64,000 bases of DNA from Methanohalophilus mahii DSM 5219 (lineage in GTDB: Archaea; Halobacteriota; Methanosarcinia; Methanosarcinales; Methanosarcinaceae), in NCBI RefSeq assembly GCF_000025865.1, contig NC_014002.1:620001-684000 (forward strand), written 5' to 3'. Position 1 is the stretch's first letter. Each line of letters starts with the position of its first letter. Below are positions 27,789 through 36,708 of the stretch, in pieces. Below the pieces are notes generated by a model that ran no database searches, had not been told where the DNA came from, and saw only the letters and a program-made list of their open reading frames with translations. Both the position numbers and the translations under genes were made by a program.

Positions 27789-29210
27789 TCAGGCATACAT
27801 CCCTGCCGACTCAGGAGACATGACAAGTGTATTTATCTCCTTTTTGTATTTTTCAATGCTTTTGAGGACCTCGTCGGTTGTCAGGGTTTCGGTTTCTATA
27901 TCATTTAAGTCCGAGCGGGTTATGACATCAGGCATCTGTTTGCGCAATTTGACGATTTTGTTAAATACGCAGGCATTGACTATCCCTTTAACGTCAGCAC
28001 CGGTTAGTCCTTTGCTGGCCTTTGCCAGTTTTTCATAATCCATTCCTTCCTCAAGGTTGCGTCCCTTTAAGTGTATATGGTAGATATCCTGCAGGGCTTT
28101 TTCATCGGGGAGAGGCACTTCCATTTTCAAATCAAATCTCCCCGGGCGCAGGAATGCCGGATCTATATGGTTTGGCCGGTTTGTAGCACCCATTATAATC
28201 ACTCCTTTTGTACTTTCGATTCCATCCATTTCCTGCAAAAGAAGGGATACTATCCTTACTGTAACCTCATGTGAAGTGTCTCTCTGGGGCATTAATGCAT
28301 CAATCTCGTCAATAAAAATCACCGATGGACTGCTAGCCTTTGCTTTTTCGAAAAGGGTATTCAAGTTTTTCTCTGATTCCCCATACCATTTGGAAAGTAT
28401 GTCTGAACCATTTATGGAATAGAAGTTTGCATCCAGCTCTTTTGCAGCAGCTTTTGAAAGCATGGTCTTCCCGGTACCCGGCGGGCCGTATAACAGAATT
28501 CCACGAGGTAACTCTGCCTTGTAAACCTCATATATTTTAGGAAAACGTATTCCCAGATCGATTAGCATGAGTTGCTCTTTTGCTTCATCGCATCCTCCTA
28601 CATCTTCAAAATCAATATCCAAAAATTCACGGGGTATGACTTCGAATTTTCCCTTTTCTCCTGTTTTATCTCCTTCTTTTTCTTCAAAAGAATGGGGTTT
28701 ATACTCGGGTTCTCTCAGGGGCATTGGCACAAGGGATAGATCACTTTCTCCCTCGCCGGCTTCATATCCACAGTTTACAAGTATCTCGAGTATTTTCAGG
28801 AAAACAGGAATATTTTCTTTTAATTCGGCAGGGTCCAGAATAGAGGTTGAGGACATTTTGAATGTCTTTTTGGTATAACTGAGTATGTAGAGATTTTTGT
28901 TTTCCGTGTTGAATATGCGTAAACTTTTTTTAGTGCCTTCTATTGAATATTTATCTCCTGAAAGTTGTCTTTTTAATAATTCGATGGTTTTTTCAGTACT
29001 AACTTCGTCGCCGAGAACCATTCTTCCGTATATATCATAAAGTTCATCGTTGAAGGAATGTGGAGACACAAGGACAGCTGAGATTTCATAAATCTCGTCC
29101 CTTGTATGCAGGGGTGAAAGTAATGAAACAACATTTTCTTCGTTGATTGAGAAGAATATGTTATTATAATCCTTCATGCTCAGAACATCACTGTTTATCT
29201 TAAAAGGCAT
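27789..29210 (-). CDS. Single-domain AAA ATPase with unfamiliar N-terminal domain
   Basis: AAA-family ATPase of 473 aa. The AAA module covers about residues 205-440: [16 protein letters not shown], Walker A GPPGTGKT, Walker [11 protein letters not shown], sensor GATNRP and arginine finger LRPGRFD, followed by the helical lid with GLTGADVKG. It resembles Cdc48/PAN/katanin modules but has only one AAA domain. The first 190 residues match nothing I recognise: alternating strands and helices, no coiled coil of the PAN kind, no zinc motif. A Glu/Lys-rich linker joins the halves. It is probably a hexameric remodelling or unfolding ATPase. It lies upstream of the DP2 gene on the same strand, 60 bases away. 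Confidence 0.85.
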   Translation of the reverse strand: MPFKINSDVLSMKDYNNIFFSINEENVVSLLSPLHTRDEIYEISAVLVSPHSFNDELYDIYGRMVLGDEVSTEKTIELLKRQLSGDKYSIEGTKKSLRIFNTENKNLYILSYTKKTFKMSSTSILDPAELKENIPVFLKILEILVNCGYEAGEGESDLSLVPMPLREPEYKPHSFEEKEGDKTGEKGKFEVIPREFLDIDFEDVGGCDEAKEQLMLIDLGIRFPKIYEVYKAELPRGILLYGPPGTGKTMLSKAAAKELDANFYSINGSDILSKWYGESEKNLNTLFEKAKASSPSVIFIDEIDALMPQRDTSHEVTVRIVSLLLQEMDGIESTKGVIIMGATNRPNHIDPAFLRPGRFDLKMEVPLPDEKALQDIYHIHLKGRNLEEGMDYEKLAKASKGLTGADVKGIVNACVFNKIVKLRKQMPDVITRSDLNDIETETLTTDEVLKSIEKYKKEINTLVMSPESAGMYA

Positions 29211-29380
29211 ATTTCAAAGTTTGATTCCCGTCTTTTAAAAAGATTGCGGCATTCAGATAATGGTTTTTCTGATGGTGGTTTATGATTGAGGGCAGGCCCT
29301 TGGCCCATTTAGCAGGAATAAATATAACTATCATTAAACTCAAATTTATATTAATTAATGTTTATTGAGAGGTGACTACT

Positions 29381-29839
29381 ATGAAGAAACTTATAACCAT
29401 TCTAATGGCCCTATTTATCTTTTCCATGTCTGCAGGTGCTACCATTGTTGATGATATGAAAAGTGAGGTGGATGAATACAATGCCAATTCGGATGCCATC
29501 CCCTCTTCCCTGAAAGACATGCTGGGCAACGAACGCATCCATGTTATTATAGATATGAATAACGGATCTGCCTTAAATCTCACAGTCGTGACAGTCGATG
29601 GTAAGATTGTTGAGTTTGCCGAAATGGAAGAAAGTGAAGAATTTGAACCCACTCTTGTGGTAAGCACTGATGAGGGTACTGCAAGGTCTATAATGGATTC
29701 TGCTTCTCCAGCTCAGGTTTTTCTGGATGCTTATGACAGAGGGGATATTGAGATAACTTCTCCAAGTTTTACAAAAAAAGTATCTCTCACAGTAGGTAAA
29801 TTTGTATTGAAAGTATCCCAGTGGCTGGGGTTCTACTGA
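29381..29839 (+). CDS. Exported protein with possible SCP2-like fold, function unknown
   Basis: A 152-aa protein with a clear signal peptide: MKKLITILMALFIFSMSAGA, probable cleavage after the second Ala-rich turn. The mature part has an alternating pattern reminiscent of SCP2 sterol-carrier domains, with VVSTDEGTARSIMDS and VFLDAYDRGDIEITSPS near the C-terminus, where SCP2 proteins have their acidic 'aF..G.i.i.Gd' segment. This resemblance is weak and is inference. The start is ATG 29381, six bases after GAGGTG; a GTG three codons upstream lies inside that SD. It stands alone, with polypyrimidine sequence (TTTTTCTTTTTTATTTTTAC) after the stop that may terminate it. Confidence 0.6.
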   Translation: MKKLITILMALFIFSMSAGATIVDDMKSEVDEYNANSDAIPSSLKDMLGNERIHVIIDMNNGSALNLTVVTVDGKIVEFAEMEESEEFEPTLVVSTDEGTARSIMDSASPAQVFLDAYDRGDIEITSPSFTKKVSLTVGKFVLKVSQWLGFY

Positions 29840-30020
29840 TATAATTCCCTGTCTATTTTTCTTTTTTATTTTTACTGTCTGGTTTTTCTACCAGAAACTA
29901 CATAAAAGTTCATGCATAATTAGTTACAATTCTACTTATTGCATGTATGCTATTACTGGCATATTTTTGACCCGTATGGCCAATCAGACTTATCAATAAG
30001 AGGACATGAAGAGGTATTCT

Positions 30021-31751
30021 ATGAAAGTTAAAATAACGGAAACAATTCTGAGGGATGCGCATCAGTCGCTTCTTGCAACCAGGATGCGTACGAGGAGTAT
30101 GTTACCTATTATTGAAGAACTGGATGAGGTTGGGTATTATTCCCTTGAGATGTGGGGAGGAGCAACCTTTGATTCCTGTATCAGGTACCTCAATGAAGAC
30201 CCCTGGGAAAGGCTGCATGAACTTAAAAAACATATGAACAACACATATGCCCAGATGCTTCTGAGAGGACAGAATCTTGTCGGATACAGGCATTATTCCG
30301 ATGATGTGGTTGAAAAGTTCGTGACCAAGGCCTATGAAAACGGTATTGATATCTTCCGTATATTCGATGCTGTCAATGATATACGTAACATGGAAAAGTC
30401 AATTACCGTTGCAAAAGGATTGGGAGCCCATGTACAGGGTACAATCTGTTACACCACAAGCCCTGTTCACACTGTTGAAAAATATGTGGATTTTGCCAGT
30501 GAACTGGCTGCAATGGAATGTGATTCTATTTGTATCAAGGATATGGCAGGGCTTCTGGCACCAAATGAGGCCAAAGAACTGGTAAGTTCTCTAAAAAAGG
30601 AAGTTGGTCTGCCTATAGATCTGCACTGTCACTGTACATCAGGCATGGCTCCTATGACATACATGGCTGCCTGTGATGCAGGTGTAGATATATTGGACAC
30701 TGCCCTGTCTCCCTTTGCCTGGGGTACATCCCAGCCACCCACCGAATCCGTGGTAGCTGCACTTAAAGGAACACCTTATGATACAGGTCTGGATCTTGGA
30801 AAACTTGCCGAAGTAAGCCGTTATTTCAAGGATATCAAATCCAAATACAGCGGAGTACTCAATCCGATATCCGAGCAGATTGATACCAATGTGCTTTTGT
30901 ATCAGATCCCAGGAGGTATGCTTTCCAACCTTGTATCCCAGTTAAAGGAACAGAATGCTCTTGACAGGTATGATGAAGTACTGGAAGAGATGCCAAAAGT
31001 CAGGGCTGAACTTGGATATCCGCCTCTTGTAACACCTACAAGTCAGATAGTGGGTTCCCAGGCTGTCCTTAACGTTCTCATGGGTGAGCGGTACAAAGTC
31101 ATTCCCAAGGAAGTCAAGGACTACGTGCGAGGCCTCTATGGTCGCCCACCATCACCAATCAGTGATGATATCATTGCTAGGATCATTGGTGAAGAAAGTC
31201 CAATCGATGTAAGACCGGCTGACCTGCTTGAACCGGAGTACGATAAAAGGAAAAAAGAAGCCGAAGAAATGGGTCTTGTCAAAAAGGAAGAAGACATATT
31301 GACCTATATCCTGTATCCGTCCATCGCTCCGAAATTCCTGCTTGGTGAGTCCAAGGAAGAAAAACTTGCACCTGCCAAACAAACCGCATCACCACCCCTG
31401 CCTCAGGTTTCCATACCTACCAGGTTCAAAGTGGAAGTGGATAATGAGGTGTTTGATGTACAGGTAGAGCCAATGGATGGTAGTGTTGTTGCAGTCGAGG
31501 AAAGCAGTTCAAAGACTCCTTCTGCCTCAGCATCTTCTCCTGGTGCTGTAACCTGTCATATGCAGGGTATGGTTCTCTCCGTTGACGTCAACATTGGAGA
31601 TAATGTTGAAGAAGGAGATAAGATTGGTGTCATTGAAGCAATGAAAATGGAAAATGCCATTAATTCATCACATGGTGGTGTGGTCAAGGAAATCCTTGTT
31701 GCGGAAGGTGATTCCGTGTCAACGGATGATGTGATTATGATCATTGAGTGA
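30021..31751 (+). CDS. pycB: Pyruvate carboxylase subunit B (carboxyltransferase + biotin carrier)
   Basis: Transfers CO2 from carboxybiotin to pyruvate to give oxaloacetate, the methanogen's entry to its incomplete TCA path. The HMGL-like carboxyltransferase domain runs from residue 1 to about 300: [18 protein letters not shown], metal-binding HCHCTSG near 200, and the [10 protein letters not shown] motif near 300. The conserved PycB_OadA region follows. The C-terminal biotinyl domain ends with the biotinylated Lys in EAMKMENAI near 545, preceded by a Ser/Pro/Ala linker. The start is the second ATG, at 30021, six bases after GAGG. It is 19 bases upstream of pycA. Confidence 0.97.
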   Translation: MKVKITETILRDAHQSLLATRMRTRSMLPIIEELDEVGYYSLEMWGGATFDSCIRYLNEDPWERLHELKKHMNNTYAQMLLRGQNLVGYRHYSDDVVEKFVTKAYENGIDIFRIFDAVNDIRNMEKSITVAKGLGAHVQGTICYTTSPVHTVEKYVDFASELAAMECDSICIKDMAGLLAPNEAKELVSSLKKEVGLPIDLHCHCTSGMAPMTYMAACDAGVDILDTALSPFAWGTSQPPTESVVAALKGTPYDTGLDLGKLAEVSRYFKDIKSKYSGVLNPISEQIDTNVLLYQIPGGMLSNLVSQLKEQNALDRYDEVLEEMPKVRAELGYPPLVTPTSQIVGSQAVLNVLMGERYKVIPKEVKDYVRGLYGRPPSPISDDIIARIIGEESPIDVRPADLLEPEYDKRKKEAEEMGLVKKEEDILTYILYPSIAPKFLLGESKEEKLAPAKQTASPPLPQVSIPTRFKVEVDNEVFDVQVEPMDGSVVAVEESSSKTPSASASSPGAVTCHMQGMVLSVDVNIGDNVEEGDKIGVIEAMKMENAINSSHGGVVKEILVAEGDSVSTDDVIMIIE

Positions 31752-31770
31752 TTTAGCCGGAGGTTTTTCG

Positions 31771-33267
31771 ATGTTTAAGAAAATACTGATTGCAAACCGA
31801 GGTGAGATCGCAATCAGGGTAATGAGGGCCTGCAAAGAGCTTGGTGTGTCCACGGTTGCGGTGTATTCCGAGGCCGACAGCAATGCCCTTTTTGCCAAAT
31901 ATGCGGACGAGGCATACTGTATAGGTCCACCTCCTTCATCCAGAAGTTATCTGAATATAGATTCAATTATCGATGTGGCCAGAAAGACAGGGGCAGAAGC
32001 AATTCATCCGGGATATGGTTTCCTTTCGGAGAATGCAAAATTCGCCAGCGCCTGTGAAAAAGCAGGTATTATTTTTATAGGCCCCTCGAGTGAAGTTATT
32101 GAAAAGATGGGTAGCAAGATTACTGCCCGCTCGGCAATGATCGAGGCCGGTGTACCGGTGGTTCCGGGTGATGGCAGGGCTATTGAGGACGATGCCACGG
32201 CAATTGAAATAGGTGAATCCATCGGATATCCTTTGATGGTGAAAGCTTCTGCCGGTGGTGGTGGTATAGGCATGAAAGTTGTTTATACTCCAGAAGAGCT
32301 GACCAGGGCACTTTCATCCATACGTAATGTTGCAGCTTCAACATTTGGTGACTCTACCGTCTTCATCGAAAAATATCTTGAAGAACCACGCCACATAGAG
32401 ATACAGATATTGGCTGACTCTCAGGGCAATTGTCTCTATCTAGGTGACCGTGAATGTTCCATTCAGAGAAGACACCAGAAATTGATTGAAGAGGCTCCCT
32501 CTCCTATAATGACTCCTGAACTTCGCAGGGACATGGGTGAGGCTGCTGTCAAAGCTGCCAAAAAAATAGGATATGTAAATGCCGGTACTGTTGAATTCCT
32601 GTATTCAAAGGGTGATTATTATTTCCTTGAAGTAAACACACGTTTGCAGGTAGAACATGGAGTTACCGAACTTGTTACAGGCATCGATATAGTAAAACAG
32701 CAGTTGCGTGTTGCCTGTGGTGAAAAATTACCATTTACCCAGGATGATATTGAAATCAGAGGCTCGGCTATCGAATGTCGTATCAATGCCGAAGATCCGC
32801 TGAATGATTTCGCCCCGTCACCCGGTAAGATACGCAGGTATCGTTCAGCAGGTGGCCCCGGCGTGAGGGTTGACAGTGGTGTCCATATGGGTTATGTAAT
32901 TCCTCCTTTTTATGATTCAATGATCTCCAAACTCTGTGTATGGGGGAGTGATCGTGAGGAAGCCATTGCGCGTATGAAAAGAGCCCTCTACGAATATGTG
33001 GTTGTAGGTGTTAAAACCAACATTCCTTTCCACAGAACGGTTTTGTCCATTGATGCATTCGCCAAAGGGGATCTGACAACACATTTTATTGATGACCACG
33101 ATGTGCTTTCAGCTTTAGAGAAGGTCGCTGTATCTGATAGTGAAAGATGTGCAACTCTTTCTTCTGCTCTTGAGGATCGCAACAAGAAGATTGCTGCGAT
33201 CAGCACTGCAGTTGGCTCATATATGAATGCTGCAAAAAGGCATGATATGAAAGGCTCAGATGAATGA
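31771..33267 (+). CDS. pycA: Pyruvate carboxylase subunit A (biotin carboxylase)
   Basis: ATP-dependent carboxylation of the biotin carried on PycB. It begins [24 protein letters not shown], then [14 protein letters not shown] near residue 75, the ATP-grasp loop [12 protein letters not shown] near 160, [13 protein letters not shown] near 200 and [14 protein letters not shown] near 285, all standard for biotin carboxylases. The start is the ATG at 31771, seven bases after GGAGG; the longer frame adds nine residues that overlap pycB. Length is 498 aa. Methanogens typically have this two-subunit enzyme, often with birA alongside, as here. Confidence 0.97.
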   Translation: MFKKILIANRGEIAIRVMRACKELGVSTVAVYSEADSNALFAKYADEAYCIGPPPSSRSYLNIDSIIDVARKTGAEAIHPGYGFLSENAKFASACEKAGIIFIGPSSEVIEKMGSKITARSAMIEAGVPVVPGDGRAIEDDATAIEIGESIGYPLMVKASAGGGGIGMKVVYTPEELTRALSSIRNVAASTFGDSTVFIEKYLEEPRHIEIQILADSQGNCLYLGDRECSIQRRHQKLIEEAPSPIMTPELRRDMGEAAVKAAKKIGYVNAGTVEFLYSKGDYYFLEVNTRLQVEHGVTELVTGIDIVKQQLRVACGEKLPFTQDDIEIRGSAIECRINAEDPLNDFAPSPGKIRRYRSAGGPGVRVDSGVHMGYVIPPFYDSMISKLCVWGSDREEAIARMKRALYEYVVVGVKTNIPFHRTVLSIDAFAKGDLTTHFIDDHDVLSALEKVAVSDSERCATLSSALEDRNKKIAAISTAVGSYMNAAKRHDMKGSDE

Positions 33268-33268
33268 C

Positions 33269-33292
33269 GACAGATAACTTTTTTTATCTGTC
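33269..33292 (+). terminator. Stem-loop between pycA and birA
   Basis: GACAGATAA and TTATCTGTC form a perfect 9-bp stem around CTTTTT, starting just after the pycA stop and followed by CCTCTTTCTTTATT. It could end the pycBA transcript or attenuate read-through into birA, lowering ligase output relative to its carboxylase target. Confidence 0.7.
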
Positions 33293-33318
33293 CCTCTTTC
33301 TTTATTGCGGGGAGTTTT

Positions 33319-34287
33319 GTGGAGAATAAAAAGATTGAATTGATACGTCTTCTTTCTCAGGCAGATGGCAAGCCTATTTCCGGGGAACAGATTGGCAGGA
33401 AACTGGAAATTTCCAGGACCATGGTCTGGAAATACATTCAGTCGCTTCAAAGCCAGGGTTATTCGATTATCTCATCCCCTGGTAAAGGTTATATCTTAAA
33501 CTCAGTTCCGGATTTTCTTTTGCCAGAACTTGTGCAAGCAGGCCTTGAAACAGATATTTTGGGCAAGGACATCCGGCATTTTATGGAACTTGAGTCCACC
33601 AACGATTATGCAAAAACAATTGCAAAAGATACAACCGAAGGCACGGTTGTAGTTGCGGAAGTCCAGAAAAAGGGACGTGGGAGAAGGGGGTTTGATTGGG
33701 TATCTCCTCACGGCGGGGTATGGATATCCATTGTCCTTAAGCCATCGATAGTTTCTGCGGATGCTTCAAGATTGACTCTTGTGGGTGGACTTGCTGTAGT
33801 TGATTCTCTGAAATCAATTGGTCTTACCCCGTCTCTGAAATGGCCAAACGATGTGCTTGTCAACGGCAAAAAGATTTGTGGGATTCTTACAGAAATGGAA
33901 GCTGAAATAGATCGGGTTGAATATATTGTTCTGGGTATGGGAATTAATTTAAACTTTAATACCGAGATGTTGCCGGAGGAAATCCGGGATGGTTCCACAA
34001 CTATAAGTGATGAGCTTGGTACCTATGTGGATAGGCTTGAATTTGTCCGCTCATTACTTTATAATCTGGAACAGTATTATGTACATTTCAAGACACAACC
34101 CTTTGAGGAATTAATGGAAAGATGGATAGATTCTTCGGATACTATTGGTAGAAAAGTACGCATTGTTACTCCTTCTAAAATGGTGGATGGCAGGGCAATC
34201 GGGATATCCCCTTCCGGAGGTTTACTTTTGCAGAAAAACAATGGGTCAACCGAAGAAATTTTGTCTGGCCGCTGCATCTACATCTGA
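33319..34287 (+). CDS. birA: Biotin-protein ligase with N-terminal biotin-operon-repressor-type HTH
   Basis: Attaches biotin to the PycB carrier domain via biotinyl-AMP. Residues about 1-60 form a winged helix (LIRLLSQADGKPISGEQIGRKL...SRTMVWKYIQSLQSQGY), as in bifunctional BirA repressors. The catalytic domain follows with ESTNDYAK near 90, the adenylate loop KGRGRRGFDWVSPHGG near 118, and KWPNDVLVNGKKICGIL near 175. A small C-terminal domain completes 322 aa. The start is GTG at 33319 with GGGGAG four bases upstream. The HTH suggests it may repress biotin-related genes, perhaps pycBA itself, but no operator is evident. Confidence 0.95.
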   Translation: MENKKIELIRLLSQADGKPISGEQIGRKLEISRTMVWKYIQSLQSQGYSIISSPGKGYILNSVPDFLLPELVQAGLETDILGKDIRHFMELESTNDYAKTIAKDTTEGTVVVAEVQKKGRGRRGFDWVSPHGGVWISIVLKPSIVSADASRLTLVGGLAVVDSLKSIGLTPSLKWPNDVLVNGKKICGILTEMEAEIDRVEYIVLGMGINLNFNTEMLPEEIRDGSTTISDELGTYVDRLEFVRSLLYNLEQYYVHFKTQPFEELMERWIDSSDTIGRKVRIVTPSKMVDGRAIGISPSGGLLLQKNNGSTEEILSGRCIYI

Positions 34288-34298
34288 CGGGGATTGTG

Positions 34299-34826
34299 AT
34301 GAAGGATATTTCATCGTTTAAACTTTTTTATTATTTTATACTGCTTAATATTTTTTTATGCATTGTGGTAGCTGCCGAGGATCCGCAAGTAATCCTCAAT
34401 GGGACTTCAGTTTATGTTAAAGCCGGAGAGACCTTCGATTTTGAGCAGGATTACTCTCTGCATGTCAAGTATGTCAACCCCGAAAGTGAAAGGGTATGGG
34501 TATCCCTTTCATTGAATGGTGAAAGTGTGGCGGATTCCATTCTGGGTCGGGGTGAGGTATTTACCTATTCCAGTAATTCATCACCTGTATTCAATATTAC
34601 AATGGATAGGATATATTATGGTTCCAGTGGTGAGCTGGTAACTTTTGATCCAGTTTATCAATATGTAGATCAAAGGTACCCCTATAATCCGGATGATGAA
34701 AAGATGCAGAATAAAGTGCAAAATACATCTGATAATGAATCTCAAAATCAGAGAGTGCCTTTTTTAAATCCGACACTCCTGGTTTTGTTTGCCCTTCTGT
34801 TGCCCTATGTCTATGAACACAGGTAA
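34299..34826 (+). CDS. Exported membrane-anchored protein with S-layer-like domain
   Basis: A 175-aa surface protein. An N-terminal hydrophobic segment (about residues 8-26, FYYFILLNIFLCIVVAAE) is a signal peptide. A beta-rich domain follows with FDFEQDYSLHVKYVN and VWVSLSLNGESVADSILGRG, a pattern like half of the S-layer domain (DUF1608) of Methanosarcinales. An Asn/Gln/Ser-rich spacer leads to a C-terminal helix (FLNPTLLVLFALLLPYVYEH) that would anchor it. Potential N-glycosylation sites are frequent. The start is ATG 34299; an overlapping GTG at 34296 is equally near the GGGG ribosome site. It follows birA by 11 bases and is convergent with the coiled-coil genes. Confidence 0.7.
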   Translation: MKDISSFKLFYYFILLNIFLCIVVAAEDPQVILNGTSVYVKAGETFDFEQDYSLHVKYVNPESERVWVSLSLNGESVADSILGRGEVFTYSSNSSPVFNITMDRIYYGSSGELVTFDPVYQYVDQRYPYNPDDEKMQNKVQNTSDNESQNQRVPFLNPTLLVLFALLLPYVYEHR

Positions 34827-34828
34827 CT

Positions 34829-35746
34829 TTAGAGTTTGATATCTCCTTTATCCATAAGGACTCTCAGTTCATCTAGGCTGAGTTTGCCGGTCTTTTCAAA
34901 TTTTTCTTTTGCGGCGACGTGCTGATCACTCTTTTTTTGTTCGTCCTTATGGGTCTGTATATCATTCAACCTATCAAGATAGATACTCAGTTCATCTCTC
35001 AAATTAGATATTTTTGTTTTGAGAGGATCTATCTTTTCACGGGTAGGAGCAATTACCTGGTAGGTTTCTTTGATCTGTGAATGGAATTTATCCGCTTCTT
35101 TACGGATCTCATCGACCTGTTTATATAGCTCTATCATATTCAAATGATGTTGCTGGGATTTTTCTGCAAGTTGCTTTATTTCCTTTGAAACATCTCTTTC
35201 CTCGTCACCAATATCCCTGGTATTTTCATAAATATTGATGACCTGGTTGTGGAAATGATTGGCAGCTTTTGCTGCTTCAAGACGCTTTTCCAGTTCGTTG
35301 AGTTTTTCAAAAAGGTCCTGCTCGTGTTTCAGGGGAATATCAGCGTTGAGGAATTTATCAAGGTCTTCTGCATAGGCTTTAGAAAGGGTTTCCAGACTCC
35401 CTTTTGATTGTTCGTTATACTGATCACGCTTTTTCTTGAGATCATTTATGTCTTTTACGACTTTATTCCTTTCACCAGCAACTTCATTCCTTCTGGATTT
35501 CAAATCAGCTATCTTCTTGTTGATATCATCACGTTGCGTTTTCTCTTCCCGTGCCTCTTTTGCAAGTTCCCTGACTTTTGCATTGAGCTCATTCCTTTTC
35601 TCTTTGAGTTCATCGATATTAGTTTTATGAAGTTTGAGCTCTTTGAAAACTCCTTTTAAACTCTTTTCATGCTGGGATATCTCTTTCCTGTAATTATTTA
35701 CAGTATCTTTAAGTTCACGTTCTGTCATTGAAGATACATCTTTCAT
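34829..35746 (-). CDS. Archaeal coiled-coil protein (COG1340-like)
   Basis: A 305-aa protein that is nearly all coiled coil, from about residue 5 to 270, with heptads rich in Lys, Glu and Leu and no membrane segment. It resembles the COG1340 family of archaeal coiled-coil proteins, often mislabelled phosphoserine phosphatase although it lacks the HAD motifs. The C-terminus is distinct: EKFEKTGKLSLDELRVLMDKGDI, a short amphipathic tail seen in the family. It overlaps the upstream coiled-coil gene by four bases (ATGA), implying coupled translation and perhaps a hetero-oligomer. Function is unknown; the gene neighbourhood (MCM, DUF424) hints at a chromosome-related role, which is inference. Confidence 0.8.
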   Translation of the reverse strand: MKDVSSMTERELKDTVNNYRKEISQHEKSLKGVFKELKLHKTNIDELKEKRNELNAKVRELAKEAREEKTQRDDINKKIADLKSRRNEVAGERNKVVKDINDLKKKRDQYNEQSKGSLETLSKAYAEDLDKFLNADIPLKHEQDLFEKLNELEKRLEAAKAANHFHNQVINIYENTRDIGDEERDVSKEIKQLAEKSQQHHLNMIELYKQVDEIRKEADKFHSQIKETYQVIAPTREKIDPLKTKISNLRDELSIYLDRLNDIQTHKDEQKKSDQHVAAKEKFEKTGKLSLDELRVLMDKGDIKL

Positions 35747-36387
35747 GCAACATCCCCCGCAATTGCTTCTTTTTGGTTTTTCCAGTACTCAAGTGCTTCT
35801 TTGTGGCTTTTGATCCTTCTTTCCAACCAATTATGCCTGGGTTTTTTTTCACCAAGTTCTTTATGGATTTGGTCCAGGTTTTCTTCGTTTTCCATAGATC
35901 TTTTCAGGGATTCTATTTCGGAGGAAGCGTTTGAGGCTTCTTGTATGCGAGCTTTTATCTGGCTGGTGTATTCACGGGTGTTATCGTTTTCAAGTTCGTC
36001 TATTTTTTCCAGGACATCTTGAATAGTTTTTTCTTCATTTTCCAGCTGCCTTGTCCTTTTTAACTCCTCTATGTCATCATTTGTGGAGTGCATAATCCGA
36101 TTATCAAGTTTTTCGGGACAGGCCGTGAACATTTCTCCCAGCAGATTATTTGCCTGGTGATACAATTGCTGTTTTTTTTCTTTGAGCACTTCTAAGCGGT
36201 TTTTCTCTTCTTCTCTTTTCTTTTTAGAGTTGCTTATTGTATCCTCGAGTTTTTTTACTTCATTCTCAAGTTTACTGTACTCAGCATTGTACTCATTCAG
36301 AAACTTCTGGTGTTTTTCAATTACACCTTTCACCAATCCTTCTTTTCCAGGGAAGGGTGAATTTTCTTCAACTGCACTCTCATTCAT
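35743..36387 (-). CDS. Second coiled-coil protein, translationally coupled
   Basis: A 214-aa protein with long coiled-coil stretches (about residues 25-75 and 100-190) broken by a segment with one Cys (EMFTACPEKLDNRI). The C-terminus (KPRHNWLERRIKSHKEALEYWKNQ) is basic and aromatic. No enzymatic motif is visible. It lies between the DUF424 gene and the COG1340-like gene, with an ATGA overlap to the latter. I do not recognise a named family. The paired, coupled arrangement suggests the two coiled-coil proteins assemble together. Confidence 0.7.
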   Translation of the reverse strand: MNESAVEENSPFPGKEGLVKGVIEKHQKFLNEYNAEYSKLENEVKKLEDTISNSKKKREEEKNRLEVLKEKKQQLYHQANNLLGEMFTACPEKLDNRIMHSTNDDIEELKRTRQLENEEKTIQDVLEKIDELENDNTREYTSQIKARIQEASNASSEIESLKRSMENEENLDQIHKELGEKKPRHNWLERRIKSHKEALEYWKNQKEAIAGDVA

Positions 36388-36407
36388 CTTTAAAACCTTT
36401 CGTAGTC

Positions 36408-36698
36408 TTATATCCTGTATAATTGCGCATGTGGCACGCCATTAATAGTAATTATTGATTCAGGATCAATCATCCTGCATTCAAGGGCACATTCAATTGT
36501 TCTCTTGCCAAACAGATTAGCACTGGTTGCCCTTCCAAGTGCAGATTGCAATTGTTTTTCAGATACTATTTCCCCTTTATAGAAACTTTCTGTTATTTCG
36601 ACAACAACATCCCCCTGATTCAATTTTTGCCCGATTAATTCCTGGTCACAGGCAGCAACGATCAGTCTGTCTCCGGTTCGGTGTTCTTTGAGGTACAT
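36408..36698 (-). CDS. DUF424 family protein
   Basis: Small archaeal protein of the DUF424 family (96 aa). The pattern MYLKEHRTGDRLIVAACDQELIGQKL is characteristic, followed by VVEITESFYKGE and a C-terminal NGVPHAQLYRI. I start at the ATG at 36696-36698 because GAGG lies eight bases upstream; the longer TTG frame overlaps the MCM stop. Function is unknown. It is immediately downstream of mcm on the same strand and upstream of the coiled-coil pair, so all four genes may share a transcript. Confidence 0.85.
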   Translation of the reverse strand: MYLKEHRTGDRLIVAACDQELIGQKLNQGDVVVEITESFYKGEIVSEKQLQSALGRATSANLFGKRTIECALECRMIDPESIITINGVPHAQLYRI

Positions 36699-36708
36699 AT
36701 ATATTTCC

